From NCBI GenBank assembly GCA_041180805.1, contig JBEGQX010000216.1, forward strand, positions 1 to 62,710: 62,710 nucleotides of DNA. The letters are read 5' to 3'. The notes beneath the pieces were generated by a model. That model was not told where the DNA came from. It did not search any database and saw nothing but the letters and a program-made list of their open reading frames with translations. Positions 43,601 to 52,327 of the stretch are shown here, in pieces. The translations under genes and the position numbers were made by a program. The stretch comes from JBEGQX01 sp041180805. GTDB taxonomy: Bacteria > Planctomycetota > Planctomycetia > Gemmatales > Gemmataceae. Each line of letters begins with the position of its first letter. The stretch's first letter is position 1.

Positions 43601-45545
43601 ATTCGTGGCACTTGCCAACATAGACCAGTCCCCGGAGAAAGCTTGGGCACTGGCCACCAAGGCGTTGCCCGCGCTAAGGGATCTGCTTGCCGCTGTTCCC
43701 TTGATTCCGGATGCCGGGTTACGCTCTCAGTTTCACCCGCTGGTGGAACCTCTCCTGAAGGAACTGCCCGCACCACTGGGCTCCTCCAAAGGCAAGGGAA
43801 CCATGGGCAGGTTCGTTCGCATTGAACTACCCGGCAAACAGCGCACCCTGACCTTGGCGGAAGTGGAAGTGATGCGTGATGGCACCAATATTGCTCGCCA
43901 AGGCAAGGCAACTCAATCCTCCACATCCAACAACGCACCCGCATCTCGCGCCATCGATGGCAAAAAAAGCGGATCATTTGGGGATAACGGACAAACACAC
44001 ACTCAGGAAGGCACTGACAACCCTTGGTGGGAACTGGATCTTGGCGAGGAAACCATCCTCGAGGGCATTACCATCTACAATCGCACCGATGGAAACCTCG
44101 GCAGCAGGTTGAACAACTTTACCCTCAGGATTCTCGACAAAAACCGCAACGAGGTCTTCCTAAAGGAAAGAAACCCAAGCCCCGCCGTGAAGGCAACCAT
44201 CGAGTTCACAGGCAGTGACCCGGCCTCTTTGGTTCGTAGATCCGCCATGCTTGCACTTGCTTCCATGCGCGGGTTTGAGAACCAGACTTTTTCCCAGCTT
44301 GCAAAGTTCGCGAAGGAAGGCAACGACCGTTCCTCCGCTATCCTGGCCATGCAGAGAATACCCAGGTCTTCCTGGGTAAAGGATGAGGCCGCACCGCTTG
44401 TACAATCGCTGCTCGAATCCATCCGGAAGGTTCCCGCCAGCGATCGAACCCAACAAACCGTGTTGGATTCCATCGAGTTTACTGAATCCCTTGCGGCGCT
44501 GCTGAATGATGACCAGGCCCGAAAGGTTCGCGCGGAACTCGGCGAGCTGGGTGTGCGTGTGATCCGTCTGGGCACACTTCTGGAACGCATGAACTACGAC
44601 AAGGAAACCCTGGTGGTAAAAGCGGGCAAACAGGTTGAAATCATCCTGGAGAACTCGGACCTGATGCCCCACAACTTGGTGATTGTGCAGCCCGGCAGCT
44701 TGGAAGAAGTGGGCATGCAGGCGGAAAACGAGGCCAACCAGCCTGATGCCGCGGCCCGACAATATGTGCCAAGGTCGGGCAAAGTACTTGTGAAAAGCAA
44801 GTTGCTGCAACCCAGGGAGGTCGAACGCATCAGCTTTACCGCGCCCACCAAGCCTGGAGTTTATCCTTATGTTTGCACCTACCCGGGACACTGGCGCAGG
44901 ATGTACGGGGCACTGTTTGTGGTTGCAGATCTCGAAGCCTATCAGGCCAACCCTGATCAGTACCTGGCAGCCAACCCATTGGAAGTAAAGGACGACCTTC
45001 TTAAGGATCGCAGGCCGCGCACCGAGTGGAAGTTCGCTGATCTTTCATCTTCCATAAGCCAGCTTGGTCAGGGCAGATCTTTTGGCACGGGCAGGCAAAT
45101 GTTCAAGATTGCCTCCTGCGTTTCCTGCCACAAGATGGAAGGCCAGGGCCAGGAATTTGGCCCGGACCTGACCAAGCTGGACCCGAAGATGACCAAGGAA
45201 GATCTTCTAAGGCATATTTTGGAACCCTCCTTGAAAATCGATGAGAAGTTCCAAGTCTATATCTTCGAAACCAAGGCGGGCAGAACCATCACCGGCATGA
45301 TTGTCGAGGACACCCCTCAGGCGGTGAAGATCATCGAAAACCCGCTGGCAAAGGCCGCACCGGTGGAATTGAAAAAGTCCGATATCGATTCCAAGAACAA
45401 GTCACCGGTTTCCCTGATGCCCAAGGGTTTACTGGATAAACTGACCCGTGACGAAATTCTGGATCTGATGGCCTATGTGATTGCGAAGGGTGATTCCAAG
45501 CACCCAGCGTTTCAGGGCAACAAGGATGGCCACCCGGGTCATTAG
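40608..45545 (+). CDS. Giant PVC-type heme protein: SGNH, heme-binding, discoidin, azurin-like, cytochrome c
   Basis: A 1645-residue exported protein with a signal at residues 1-20. Domains in order: an SGNH-like domain (about 20-230; block I reads SLLGNTLAERM, GNT in place of GDS, while the later INGIHLNEFG keeps His); a PVC-type heme-binding dehydrogenase-like propeller (about 325-690; PVQMAFDSRGRLWVAVMPSY); HEAT-like repeats (about 700-1050); a discoidin-type sandwich (about 1064-1202; ASRAIDGKKSG, WWELDLGEETILEGITIY); an azurin-like cupredoxin (about 1330-1445) with copper ligands His1355 (MPHNLVI), Cys1423, His1428 and Met1432 (CTYPGHWRRM); and a C-terminal cytochrome c with CVSCH at 1504-1508. 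A likely periplasmic electron carrier complex in one chain. The gene stands alone, with terminators on both sides. Confidence 0.93.
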   Translation: MIRSLALLFFALGFTQAMGQQFTLQKGDRISLLGNTLAERMQHHGHMETMLHNRLPEHDLSIRNLGFSGDELTLRLRSQGFGSPEDWLNHTKADVVFAFFGYNESFAGQQGLEKFEKDLDGFLKGLASQKFNGKSAPRVVIFSPLAHENLKDPNLPDGSANNARLEIYTKAMAKVAKNNNTFFVDLFNPTREIYSVSEKPLTINGIHLNEFGDKMVARIIEKTLFGNLQERTENPKFEKIRSAVLEKNFYWFNRYRTVDGYSIYGGRADLKFVAGQTNRVVMQREMEILDQMTANRDKKIWATAQGREYQVNDGNTSPFLEVVTNKPGPLEGGKHLFLDGQEAISKMTVGKDLEVSLFASEKEFPDLAKPVQMAFDSRGRLWVAVMPSYPHWKPKEEMNDKILILEDTNGDGKADKCKVFADRLHVPTGLEFYNGGLLVGHQPDLLFLKDTDGDDVADVRERVLHGIDSADTHHALSSFTVEPGGGLYFQEGTFHHTQVESPYGPPRRCANAGVFRYDPRRQLFDVYVTYGFANPHGHAIDRWGHEIITDGTGAVPYDGALFSSRLDFPAKHGRPPTVYQQRTRPCPGTEIMSSNHFPEEFRNNFLVPNVIGFQGILRYKLDEEGGSIKGTELEPILSSSDINFRPSDIEIGPDGAIWFLDWQNPIIGHMQHNLRDPSRDRAHGRVYRVTHKGRPLSNSPKVYNQPIAELLHVLKHPEDRVRYRARMELDTRKTSEVIAELGKWVKSLDTKDPNHEHHLTEALWIHQRHNVPNRELLQRVLASPEHNARACATRVLHHWRDRFSDSLEMVKRQAGDEHPRVRLEAVRAASFYDKPEAMEVIFIASDKPSDIYLDYVKTETLRVLDPIWKDAISKGEQVRVESEAGQRYLLRSLPLEKLLLREKTRPVCLELIYRTGVRDEARREALRTLASIDRKPEVKVLLESFATLDSRKDQVDESVLFDMVRMLGGRSQGELATVRADIEKLATTAKTPILRQMGFVALANIDQSPEKAWALATKALPALRDLLAAVPLIPDAGLRSQFHPLVEPLLKELPAPLGSSKGKGTMGRFVRIELPGKQRTLTLAEVEVMRDGTNIARQGKATQSSTSNNAPASRAIDGKKSGSFGDNGQTHTQEGTDNPWWELDLGEETILEGITIYNRTDGNLGSRLNNFTLRILDKNRNEVFLKERNPSPAVKATIEFTGSDPASLVRRSAMLALASMRGFENQTFSQLAKFAKEGNDRSSAILAMQRIPRSSWVKDEAAPLVQSLLESIRKVPASDRTQQTVLDSIEFTESLAALLNDDQARKVRAELGELGVRVIRLGTLLERMNYDKETLVVKAGKQVEIILENSDLMPHNLVIVQPGSLEEVGMQAENEANQPDAAARQYVPRSGKVLVKSKLLQPREVERISFTAPTKPGVYPYVCTYPGHWRRMYGALFVVADLEAYQANPDQYLAANPLEVKDDLLKDRRPRTEWKFADLSSSISQLGQGRSFGTGRQMFKIASCVSCHKMEGQGQEFGPDLTKLDPKMTKEDLLRHILEPSLKIDEKFQVYIFETKAGRTITGMIVEDTPQAVKIIENPLAKAAPVELKKSDIDSKNKSPVSLMPKGLLDKLTRDEILDLMAYVIAKGDSKHPAFQGNKDGHPGH

Positions 45546-45583
45546 CCTTCCTTTTGCCTATTTTAACATCCGGAAACTTTTAG

Positions 45584-45613
45584 AGCCCTTGGGGAAACTC
45601 AAGGGCTTAATTT
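45584..45613 (+). terminator. Rho-independent terminator after the giant heme gene
   Basis: AGCCCTTG (45584-45591), loop GGGAAACT, CAAGGGCT (45600-45607), then TAATTTTT. An eight-pair perfect stem with a T-rich tail about 40 bases after the stop. Confidence 0.8.
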
Positions 45614-45749
45614 TTGTCCAATCGGACTTAAAGGAACAGTTACCCATCTTTTCCAAACTTCCGTCACCATCTCATTCAACCTTTCCTTTCCAGTAAGTCG
45701 ATGATATGAGCGTCAGGAAGACATTATTCCATTAAGAGGTACGCCCCGG

Positions 45750-47936
45750 ATGGAACCGACGGGCAACAATTCTGAAGAAAGCTTCACCGAGGGCCATTGC
45801 GTTCTTCGGGTGATGACAGGAAAGAATCAGGGAACCCGAAGGGTCCTGAAGAATGCTGTCACGCTTCTGGGTTCCGAAAAAGGCTGTGATATCCGACTGA
45901 GTTCCGCCGATGTGGAACTACTTCAATGCGTGATCGTGGAAACTCCGCATGGTTATCTTGTTCGCAACCTGTACGACTGCCAGAAGGTGGCGGTGAATGG
46001 CGAACCAGTGGAGGTTTCACCCCTGCACAGCGGCGACGAGCTTTCCATAGGGCCATTTTCATTTTTGGTGGATTACGCCAAGCCGGCCCTCAGGGAACAG
46101 CCAACCGTCACACCGGAAATTCAAATCGAGGAAGAGCGCCAGGCTCTGCGTATTCAGGCGGCGGCAGTCGCAGCCCAGCAGACCATGCTGATGGAAAAGG
46201 AACTGCAGTTGCGGGATCAGGGCTTGGAGCTGACCCAAAAAGAAAAGCAGCTTGCTGCAGGCCTGAAGGAAAAACACCTGAGGTTATTGCAGCTTCAACG
46301 AAGCCTGAAATCCAAGGCTTCCAATTTACAACAGCAGGAAAGCGCAATCCTAGGCCAGTTACAGCAAAAAGAAAAGGAACTGGAACAGGGAATCCTGGCA
46401 GCCACCTCCACAAAAACACGATATGAACAATTTCGCGCCCGGTTTAAATCACGCTGGAAGAAGGTGGCTCGCAGGGCGCTGGAAACCCAATCCCAAAAAG
46501 AAAAGCTACTGGATGCCGGCCTGCAAAAGCTGAAGAGGGACCGGGAAAAACACGAACGGGAAATCGAGGCTCATAACAACCTGCTTGGCCAACAGCGGGC
46601 TGACCTGGAATTGGAAAAGCGTGAATTGAAAGCTGCGTGGGACAAGCTGGAAACCGCAAGGCAGGATTCAGTTCGCAAGCAGCAGGATGCTGAAATCACC
46701 CTGGCCCGCCGGGAGAAGGATCTTTCCTCCAGGGAAAGTCAGGTTCATTCCACCGAAAGGGAACTATTTGCCGAACAGAAACGCTGGAACAACCATCTGG
46801 AAAAGTTGCATTTGGAATCGGAAGGATTGGAAAAGCGAATCAGCCTGTTACGCAAAGATATGGATACGCTGCCCGTTCCACTGGTAGCCCAGGCACCGCC
46901 ACAATCCCCGGCTTTGCCACCCGCACCTGAAGACATCACCCAGTTCATGAAAAGGCTGGAGCAGGTGGCCGGCACCCTTTACGACCAGCGTCTGCGACTT
47001 CTGGAAGCATGGGAAAACATCGAGGTCAAGCGGCAGGAATTTCATGCGGAACAGACCCGCATCCTTGATGAACTGGAAGCCACCGGCAAGACATTGGACC
47101 AGCGTGAAAAGCAATTGTCAGCCAATGAGTTCACCCTGCAGTTAAAATTCGACCAGCTTCGGGAAAAAGCCCAGAAGGTTTCCACCCTTCGAAGCACACT
47201 GGAAGCCAGGGCCAGCGAAATGGAAACGCAACGGGTGCTGTTGGAATCGGAAAGGTCCCTTCTGAATTCGCAATGGAAGCAGCGCCGCGAATCCCTCGAA
47301 AAAATGTTCTCACTGCTGCAGCAATCCAGAAGAACGCTATCCAAGCGCAGACTTTCCGAGCAAAATTATTTACAAAAGCAGCAAAGCCAGATCGAGAATG
47401 TCCGACAGGGTGCGGCAGGTTTATGGCAGCAATGCCAAACCAAGCTTGAAGAGCTTGAAACCCAGCGGGAATCCCTGGCCATCCAGGAACTTGCTCTGGG
47501 CAGACTCTCCCTGGAAATGATGGCCAAATCCACTGACGCACCTGGAACGGAACGTAAGTTGGAAAAATTGCGCAAATCGATCGAGGATCGTTATAAATCC
47601 GAGCATCAGCAAATATTGGATGCGAGACAGGAACTGGCCCGCAAAGCCAACCAGATTGAAACACGCTGGAGGGAATTCTACAGCACCCAGGCGGAGTTGC
47701 ATTTGCGTGCCGAGGACTCCATCCAGATGCAAAACCAGTTGGATGAGGCCCGCTTGGATTTCGGCAGGCAAAAAATCACCCTGGATGAAACCATCGGCAT
47801 GTTGAAGAACCGCAGCCAGGAACAGGAAAAGAAACTTCTATCCCTGCAGCAGGAATTGGAAAAACTTCACTCGGTGCTGATAGAGGAAACCCAGGCCTCG
47901 GAATTTGTACCCAACCTGACCCTTCGCGCTGCCTAG
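45750..47936 (+). CDS. Degenerate FHA domain fused to a long coiled coil
   Basis: A 728-residue cytoplasmic protein. Residues about 12-108 form an FHA-like beta-sandwich (LRVMTGKNQGTRRVLKNAVT, TLLGSEKGCDIRLSS, VAVNGEPVEVSPLHSGDELS). The phosphothreonine-binding residues are not there: the usual GR loop reads LGSEKG, and the SxxH segment reads VELLQCV. Residues about 120-720 are an almost continuous coiled coil, rich in Gln, Glu, Lys, Leu and Arg, with heptad-like spacing and a break of Pro residues near 380-395 (VAQAPPQSPALPPAPED). No membrane segment. It may be a scaffold or cell-organisation protein; this is a guess. It stands alone on the forward strand. Confidence 0.85.
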   Translation: MEPTGNNSEESFTEGHCVLRVMTGKNQGTRRVLKNAVTLLGSEKGCDIRLSSADVELLQCVIVETPHGYLVRNLYDCQKVAVNGEPVEVSPLHSGDELSIGPFSFLVDYAKPALREQPTVTPEIQIEEERQALRIQAAAVAAQQTMLMEKELQLRDQGLELTQKEKQLAAGLKEKHLRLLQLQRSLKSKASNLQQQESAILGQLQQKEKELEQGILAATSTKTRYEQFRARFKSRWKKVARRALETQSQKEKLLDAGLQKLKRDREKHEREIEAHNNLLGQQRADLELEKRELKAAWDKLETARQDSVRKQQDAEITLARREKDLSSRESQVHSTERELFAEQKRWNNHLEKLHLESEGLEKRISLLRKDMDTLPVPLVAQAPPQSPALPPAPEDITQFMKRLEQVAGTLYDQRLRLLEAWENIEVKRQEFHAEQTRILDELEATGKTLDQREKQLSANEFTLQLKFDQLREKAQKVSTLRSTLEARASEMETQRVLLESERSLLNSQWKQRRESLEKMFSLLQQSRRTLSKRRLSEQNYLQKQQSQIENVRQGAAGLWQQCQTKLEELETQRESLAIQELALGRLSLEMMAKSTDAPGTERKLEKLRKSIEDRYKSEHQQILDARQELARKANQIETRWREFYSTQAELHLRAEDSIQMQNQLDEARLDFGRQKITLDETIGMLKNRSQEQEKKLLSLQQELEKLHSVLIEETQASEFVPNLTLRAA

Positions 47937-47945
47937 GCAAATGCA

Positions 47946-49325
47946 TCAGGCAAGCACTGGCTTAACCACATTACCTTCCACATCGGTAAGCCGGTAATCC
48001 CTGCCACTATGGCGATAGGTGAGTTTTTCGTGGTCAAAGCCCATCAAATGCAGGATGGTGGCATGAAAATCGTGCACATGAACACCATCGCGGGCAACGC
48101 GGACTCCGTGTTCATCGGTTTCACCGTGAACCGTTCCCTTTTTGACACCGGCCCCTGCCAGCCAGGAACTGAATGCCCAGTTGTGATGTTCGCGACCGGG
48201 GTTATTCGCTGTGTTATTAAAAGGTGTGCGACCAAACTCGGTCGTCCAAACCACCAGGGTATCTTCTAAAAGACCGGTCCTCTTCAAGTCCTTTAACAAA
48301 CCTGTGATGGGTTGATCCACATTCTTGGCGAGAGGAATATGGGATTTCATGTCGCCATGGGCATCCCAGTTACCAGAGGAACCAACATCGATCAGTTCAA
48401 CAAATCGCACGCCGCGTTCCACCAGCCTGCGTGCCGCCAGACATTGCCAGCCAAACCCTTTGGTCTGGCCACGCTGCAAGCCATAAAGTGCCAGCGTGGA
48501 ATCAGTTTCCCTGCTGAAATCGAAAGCTTCTGGAACCTGCATCTGCATGCCAAATGCTGTTTCAAAAGTTTTCAGGCGTGCGGCAAGAATGTTATCCCCT
48601 GCGCGCCCGGCCAGATGCATGCGGTTAAGGGCAGCCATGGCGGAAATTTCGCGTTCCTGCTGACTGATTGGAATACGGGGAGCGACATTTGCCACCGGTG
48701 CCGCGCCTGGCACCACCAGCGTTCCCTGATGCTCGGCAGGCAGGAAATCAGATGCCCAAACCTGGGAGCCAGCATAAGGGGTGAAAGGTGCAAGCACCAA
48801 AAAAGAGGGAAGATTTTTATTCTCCGTCCCCAATCCATAACTGATCCACGAACCAATACTGGGGCGGGCAAAAGTGTAAGACCCGGTATGCATGGCAAGT
48901 GTGGCGTTGTAGTGATTGGAATGCGAAGTATGCATAGAGCGTATCAACGCCAGGTCATCCACACAGGAAGCCATGTGGGGAAACAAAGAGCTAACCTCGG
49001 TGCCGCTTTGGCCATGCTTTTTGAATTCCCAATCGGGTCGCTTGAGGAAGATGCGCTCATAACCCGGTCTGTTTTCAATTTCCGGATGGTTCAGCTTCAC
49101 CTCTTTGCCATGATCTCTTGCTAGAAGGGGCTTGGGATCCCAGGTATCCACATGAGAAACGCCACCACTCATGAAAAGGAAGATGACCCTTTTCGCCCTG
49201 GGTTGGAACTGTGGCTTTCGTGACGAACCACCTTCCGATTCCGCAAGTAATTGGGATACCAATGCCGGAAACAGGGTGGTGCCCGTAACAAAAGAACGAA
49301 TTACCTGCCTTCGGTTAGTCCACAT
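47946..49325 (-). CDS. DUF1501 secreted protein (second cassette)
   Basis: A 459-residue exported protein. The N-terminus MWTNRRQVIRSFVTGTTLFP is signal-like with a twin-arginine pair. Family landmarks are KRVIFLFMSGGVSHVDTWDP, RFVELIDVGSSGNWDAHGDM, LVVWTTEFGRTPFNNTANNP and DFHATILHLMGFDHEK. The start overlaps the upstream PSCyt1 gene stop by 11 bases (ATGTGGACTAA), which gives strong translational coupling. The paired DUF1549/DUF1553 protein is next to it, as in the first cassette. Function unknown. Confidence 0.93.
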   Translation of the reverse strand: MWTNRRQVIRSFVTGTTLFPALVSQLLAESEGGSSRKPQFQPRAKRVIFLFMSGGVSHVDTWDPKPLLARDHGKEVKLNHPEIENRPGYERIFLKRPDWEFKKHGQSGTEVSSLFPHMASCVDDLALIRSMHTSHSNHYNATLAMHTGSYTFARPSIGSWISYGLGTENKNLPSFLVLAPFTPYAGSQVWASDFLPAEHQGTLVVPGAAPVANVAPRIPISQQEREISAMAALNRMHLAGRAGDNILAARLKTFETAFGMQMQVPEAFDFSRETDSTLALYGLQRGQTKGFGWQCLAARRLVERGVRFVELIDVGSSGNWDAHGDMKSHIPLAKNVDQPITGLLKDLKRTGLLEDTLVVWTTEFGRTPFNNTANNPGREHHNWAFSSWLAGAGVKKGTVHGETDEHGVRVARDGVHVHDFHATILHLMGFDHEKLTYRHSGRDYRLTDVEGNVVKPVLA

Positions 49326-52215
49326 ACATCAACTCATTGGAACCAAAAAGAACCCGCACCCAACCTGCCCAGGCTTCAAGGTTTCGAACCTCGGCAGGCT
49401 TGCCCTGTAAAGACTGCATGGTGCTTGCCAGAAAATCTCGCATCAAAGTGATTTCTTCCTGTGTGGCTGGCCTGGCAAACAGTCTGCTGGTTGCCAGATC
49501 AAGCCGGGCTTCATCGGTGGGTGCGGATGCAATCAATCGCGCCGCCATGGCTTTGGCCTGTTCATGAACAAAGGGATCATTCAGAAAATACAGCGCCTGA
49601 GTAGGAACCGTGGATTGGGTTCTTAGGGGCGTGCTAGCGTTGGGGTCCGCACCATCAAACAAAGAGAGGAATGGATGCCTTTGGGTTCTTTGAACCATCT
49701 GGTAAACGCTGCGTTTGTTGTTGTCGTAAACGGCCTTGAAGGGATTATGCTGGGTAAATCTCCAGTTGGATTCCGAAGGAAAGGGATGCGGGCCACCGGG
49801 GTTGCGGTCCAGATTTTCACTGGCTGCAAGCATGGTATCGCGCATTTCCTCGGCAGTAAGCCTTCTGCGTGAGAATTCCCATGCCTGATAAGCGTCGCTG
49901 CGCATGATCAACCTGTGAAGCGATTTCATCGACCATCCATTATTTGCGAACTGCTCAGCCAGATACTCCAGCAATTCAGGTTGGGAGGGTTCGGCTCCAC
50001 GTGATCCAAAGTCGTTTAATGTGGGGACAATTCCGGTGCCAAAATGCCCCGCCCAGATGCGATTGGCCATCACCCTGGCCAACAGGGGGCTGGCACTGCC
50101 ATGGGTAAGCCATTGCGCCAGTTCCATTCTGCCACTTCCTTGATTTCCTGGTACCACAGCCCCGCCAAAAACATCAGGCATTTTTCTTGGCACTTCATCA
50201 CCAAGATCTTTTGGTTCCCCCTTTTTTTGAATGCGGGCATTAGCGGTCTTATCTTCCAAGGTTGCCAAAGCAACCTCTACCACGGGCATTCTTGATTTGG
50301 CAGCATCTCTATCCTTGGTGGCGGTGACCAGATTTTTTAGCAAGGCCTTTTGTTCTGTAAGGCGACGGGCAATTCCAGGTCTGCGTTCCAGCTTCCATGC
50401 CACGCCGTCACCACCGGCATCGGCCTTGGTGATTTTACCTTGAACCTTGATGGTTACATTTGCAGGGCTTTCCCAGGCAATGGCAACACCCCCCTTGGGG
50501 CCGGGATGGACCGCCATGCTGCGCCCAGGCAGGGTTACTGTTTGAAATTTCAGAACATCTTTGCGGGTATTGAACATCACCCCTGGCCATAGGGAACCAC
50601 CTCGCCAAACCATCAGGCCCGACTGCTTTTCAGCATCCTTCTCATATTCAGTAAACAATCTTGGTCCGGGAACCACATCATAAAGATGCCAGACATTCTT
50701 GTTACCATGGCGATCCCCATGCTGCATTCCATTTCCACCGGCAAAGGGGTCTTCCAGAAAATCCGCACTCAGGTTCCATTCCCTCTTTGCGCCATCCAAT
50801 TCCTGAATGATCCATTCCACCAAAGTGGAATCACCACCCATGTTGGCTTTGGGCAGAACCGTCAACTGAAGCATCTCGCCCTGCTCCACTTTAAGCGGCT
50901 CTGGCAAACCCTTTTGACCAACCACAAAAACCTGACTATCCACTGGCTTCAGATCGCCGGTAGCCAGCAAAGTGGGAGTGGACTTTTCAAATAACTTGGA
51001 ATGGCTGGCCAAGGCCCCCTCGGCAGCCTTAACGGCGGCCTCGAAAGTTGTCATCTCTTTTTCCCAGGCCGCATGGCGAGACAGTGTTTCCGCGGAGGCA
51101 ATCGGTACCATATCGCGTGGCTGGGGTTTGGACTCACAACCCGTAAAAGGAAAACGAGTGCTTTGAAGAATGCCATAAAGCCCGTAGTAATCCCGCGTGG
51201 AAATCGGATCATACTTGTGATCGTGACAGCGCGCACAACCCAGCGACAGTCCAAGGAAGGTCTTCCCCATCGTGTCCAGGGTATCCTCGTAGGTAAGGTG
51301 CATTTCCTTTTGAATCTCGTGGCCAAACCTGCGGGCAACCGCGAGGAAACCCGTGGCTATAATCTTGTCGGTGGCGGTATTGGCTGGCGCCTTCGCTGCC
51401 ATGATATCGCCGGCGATCTGCTGGCGAACAAACTCATCGTAGGGCATATCCTGCTGGATGGCGTTAATAACCCAGTTGCGGTACCGCCAGGCGTGGGCCA
51501 GTGGGACATCGGAGTTTTCCCCCGCGGAATCGGCATAACGCACCACATCCAGCCAATGCCTGCCCCACTTTTCACCATAACCGGGTGAAGCCAGCAGCCG
51601 TTCCACCAACCGGTCAAAATCACCCTGACTGTTGTCAGCCAAGAATTGCTGAACCTCCGCAGGGGTGGGGGGCAAACCTGTCAGGTCATAAGTTGCCCTG
51701 CGAATCAGGGTTCGTTTATCGGCGCGGTTGATGTTGGGTTGATGACTCTTTAACTGGATTGGGATGGACTTGGTCTGACCAAGGGGCTGAAAAGACCACC
51801 AAGATTTAGCCTGCGCCTCGGTCATCCCTCCAATTTTACTGGCAAGCTTGCGAGGATCGGGCGCACCCATCTTCACCCATTGGACCAAAATGGAAATATC
51901 CGAATCATGAAGCTTGCCACCCCTGCTTTTCGGAGGCATGGCAAGACTTTTGTCTTCATGACGAATCGCCTTGATCAGGTGTGATTGTTCCGGCTTGCCG
52001 GGAATAATTGCCGGGCCATTATCGCCACCTTTTTCCCAGCCAGCACGGGTATCAAGCGCCAGGCCACCCTTGGTCTTTTCCCCGGAATGACATTCATAGC
52101 AATGCTTGACAAGGAGTGGCCTTACTTTGGATTCAAAGAAGGAATCATCTGCCCATAGCAACCGCTGAGAGCAACCAATGAACAAAAGCAAACCGAGATA
52201 TTTGTGCATGACCAA
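49315..52215 (-). CDS. PSCyt1/DUF1549/DUF1553 cytochrome protein (second cassette)
   Basis: A 966-residue exported protein (964 if the start is two codons later, MHKYLGLLLF). After the signal, PSCyt1 is KHCYECHSGEKTKGGLALD. DUF1549 (about 150-365) includes RATYDLTGLPPTPAEVQQFL and RHWLDVVRYADSAGENSD, with a second CxxCH in LGCARCHDHKYDPI. The middle part (about 385-640) is unlike the discoidin insert of the first cassette: it is a beta-rich region (VEWIIQELDGAKREWN, MVWRGGSLWPGVMF) followed by a coiled-coil-like stretch (LTEQKALLKNLVTATKDRDA). DUF1553 closes the protein (about 680-960). The two cassettes are therefore paralogous in the ends but not in the centre. Confidence 0.93.
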   Translation of the reverse strand: MVMHKYLGLLLFIGCSQRLLWADDSFFESKVRPLLVKHCYECHSGEKTKGGLALDTRAGWEKGGDNGPAIIPGKPEQSHLIKAIRHEDKSLAMPPKSRGGKLHDSDISILVQWVKMGAPDPRKLASKIGGMTEAQAKSWWSFQPLGQTKSIPIQLKSHQPNINRADKRTLIRRATYDLTGLPPTPAEVQQFLADNSQGDFDRLVERLLASPGYGEKWGRHWLDVVRYADSAGENSDVPLAHAWRYRNWVINAIQQDMPYDEFVRQQIAGDIMAAKAPANTATDKIIATGFLAVARRFGHEIQKEMHLTYEDTLDTMGKTFLGLSLGCARCHDHKYDPISTRDYYGLYGILQSTRFPFTGCESKPQPRDMVPIASAETLSRHAAWEKEMTTFEAAVKAAEGALASHSKLFEKSTPTLLATGDLKPVDSQVFVVGQKGLPEPLKVEQGEMLQLTVLPKANMGGDSTLVEWIIQELDGAKREWNLSADFLEDPFAGGNGMQHGDRHGNKNVWHLYDVVPGPRLFTEYEKDAEKQSGLMVWRGGSLWPGVMFNTRKDVLKFQTVTLPGRSMAVHPGPKGGVAIAWESPANVTIKVQGKITKADAGGDGVAWKLERRPGIARRLTEQKALLKNLVTATKDRDAAKSRMPVVEVALATLEDKTANARIQKKGEPKDLGDEVPRKMPDVFGGAVVPGNQGSGRMELAQWLTHGSASPLLARVMANRIWAGHFGTGIVPTLNDFGSRGAEPSQPELLEYLAEQFANNGWSMKSLHRLIMRSDAYQAWEFSRRRLTAEEMRDTMLAASENLDRNPGGPHPFPSESNWRFTQHNPFKAVYDNNKRSVYQMVQRTQRHPFLSLFDGADPNASTPLRTQSTVPTQALYFLNDPFVHEQAKAMAARLIASAPTDEARLDLATSRLFARPATQEEITLMRDFLASTMQSLQGKPAEVRNLEAWAGWVRVLFGSNELMYVD

Positions 52216-52327
52216 ACCTGAAAGCCTGAGAGACCCTCTTGGCAGGAAATTGCATCATAAACAAAATCAGCAGAAAAACCATCCACAAAGAGATGAATTT
52301 TCAGGGAAGAATGCCAGCGGGGTGGGA

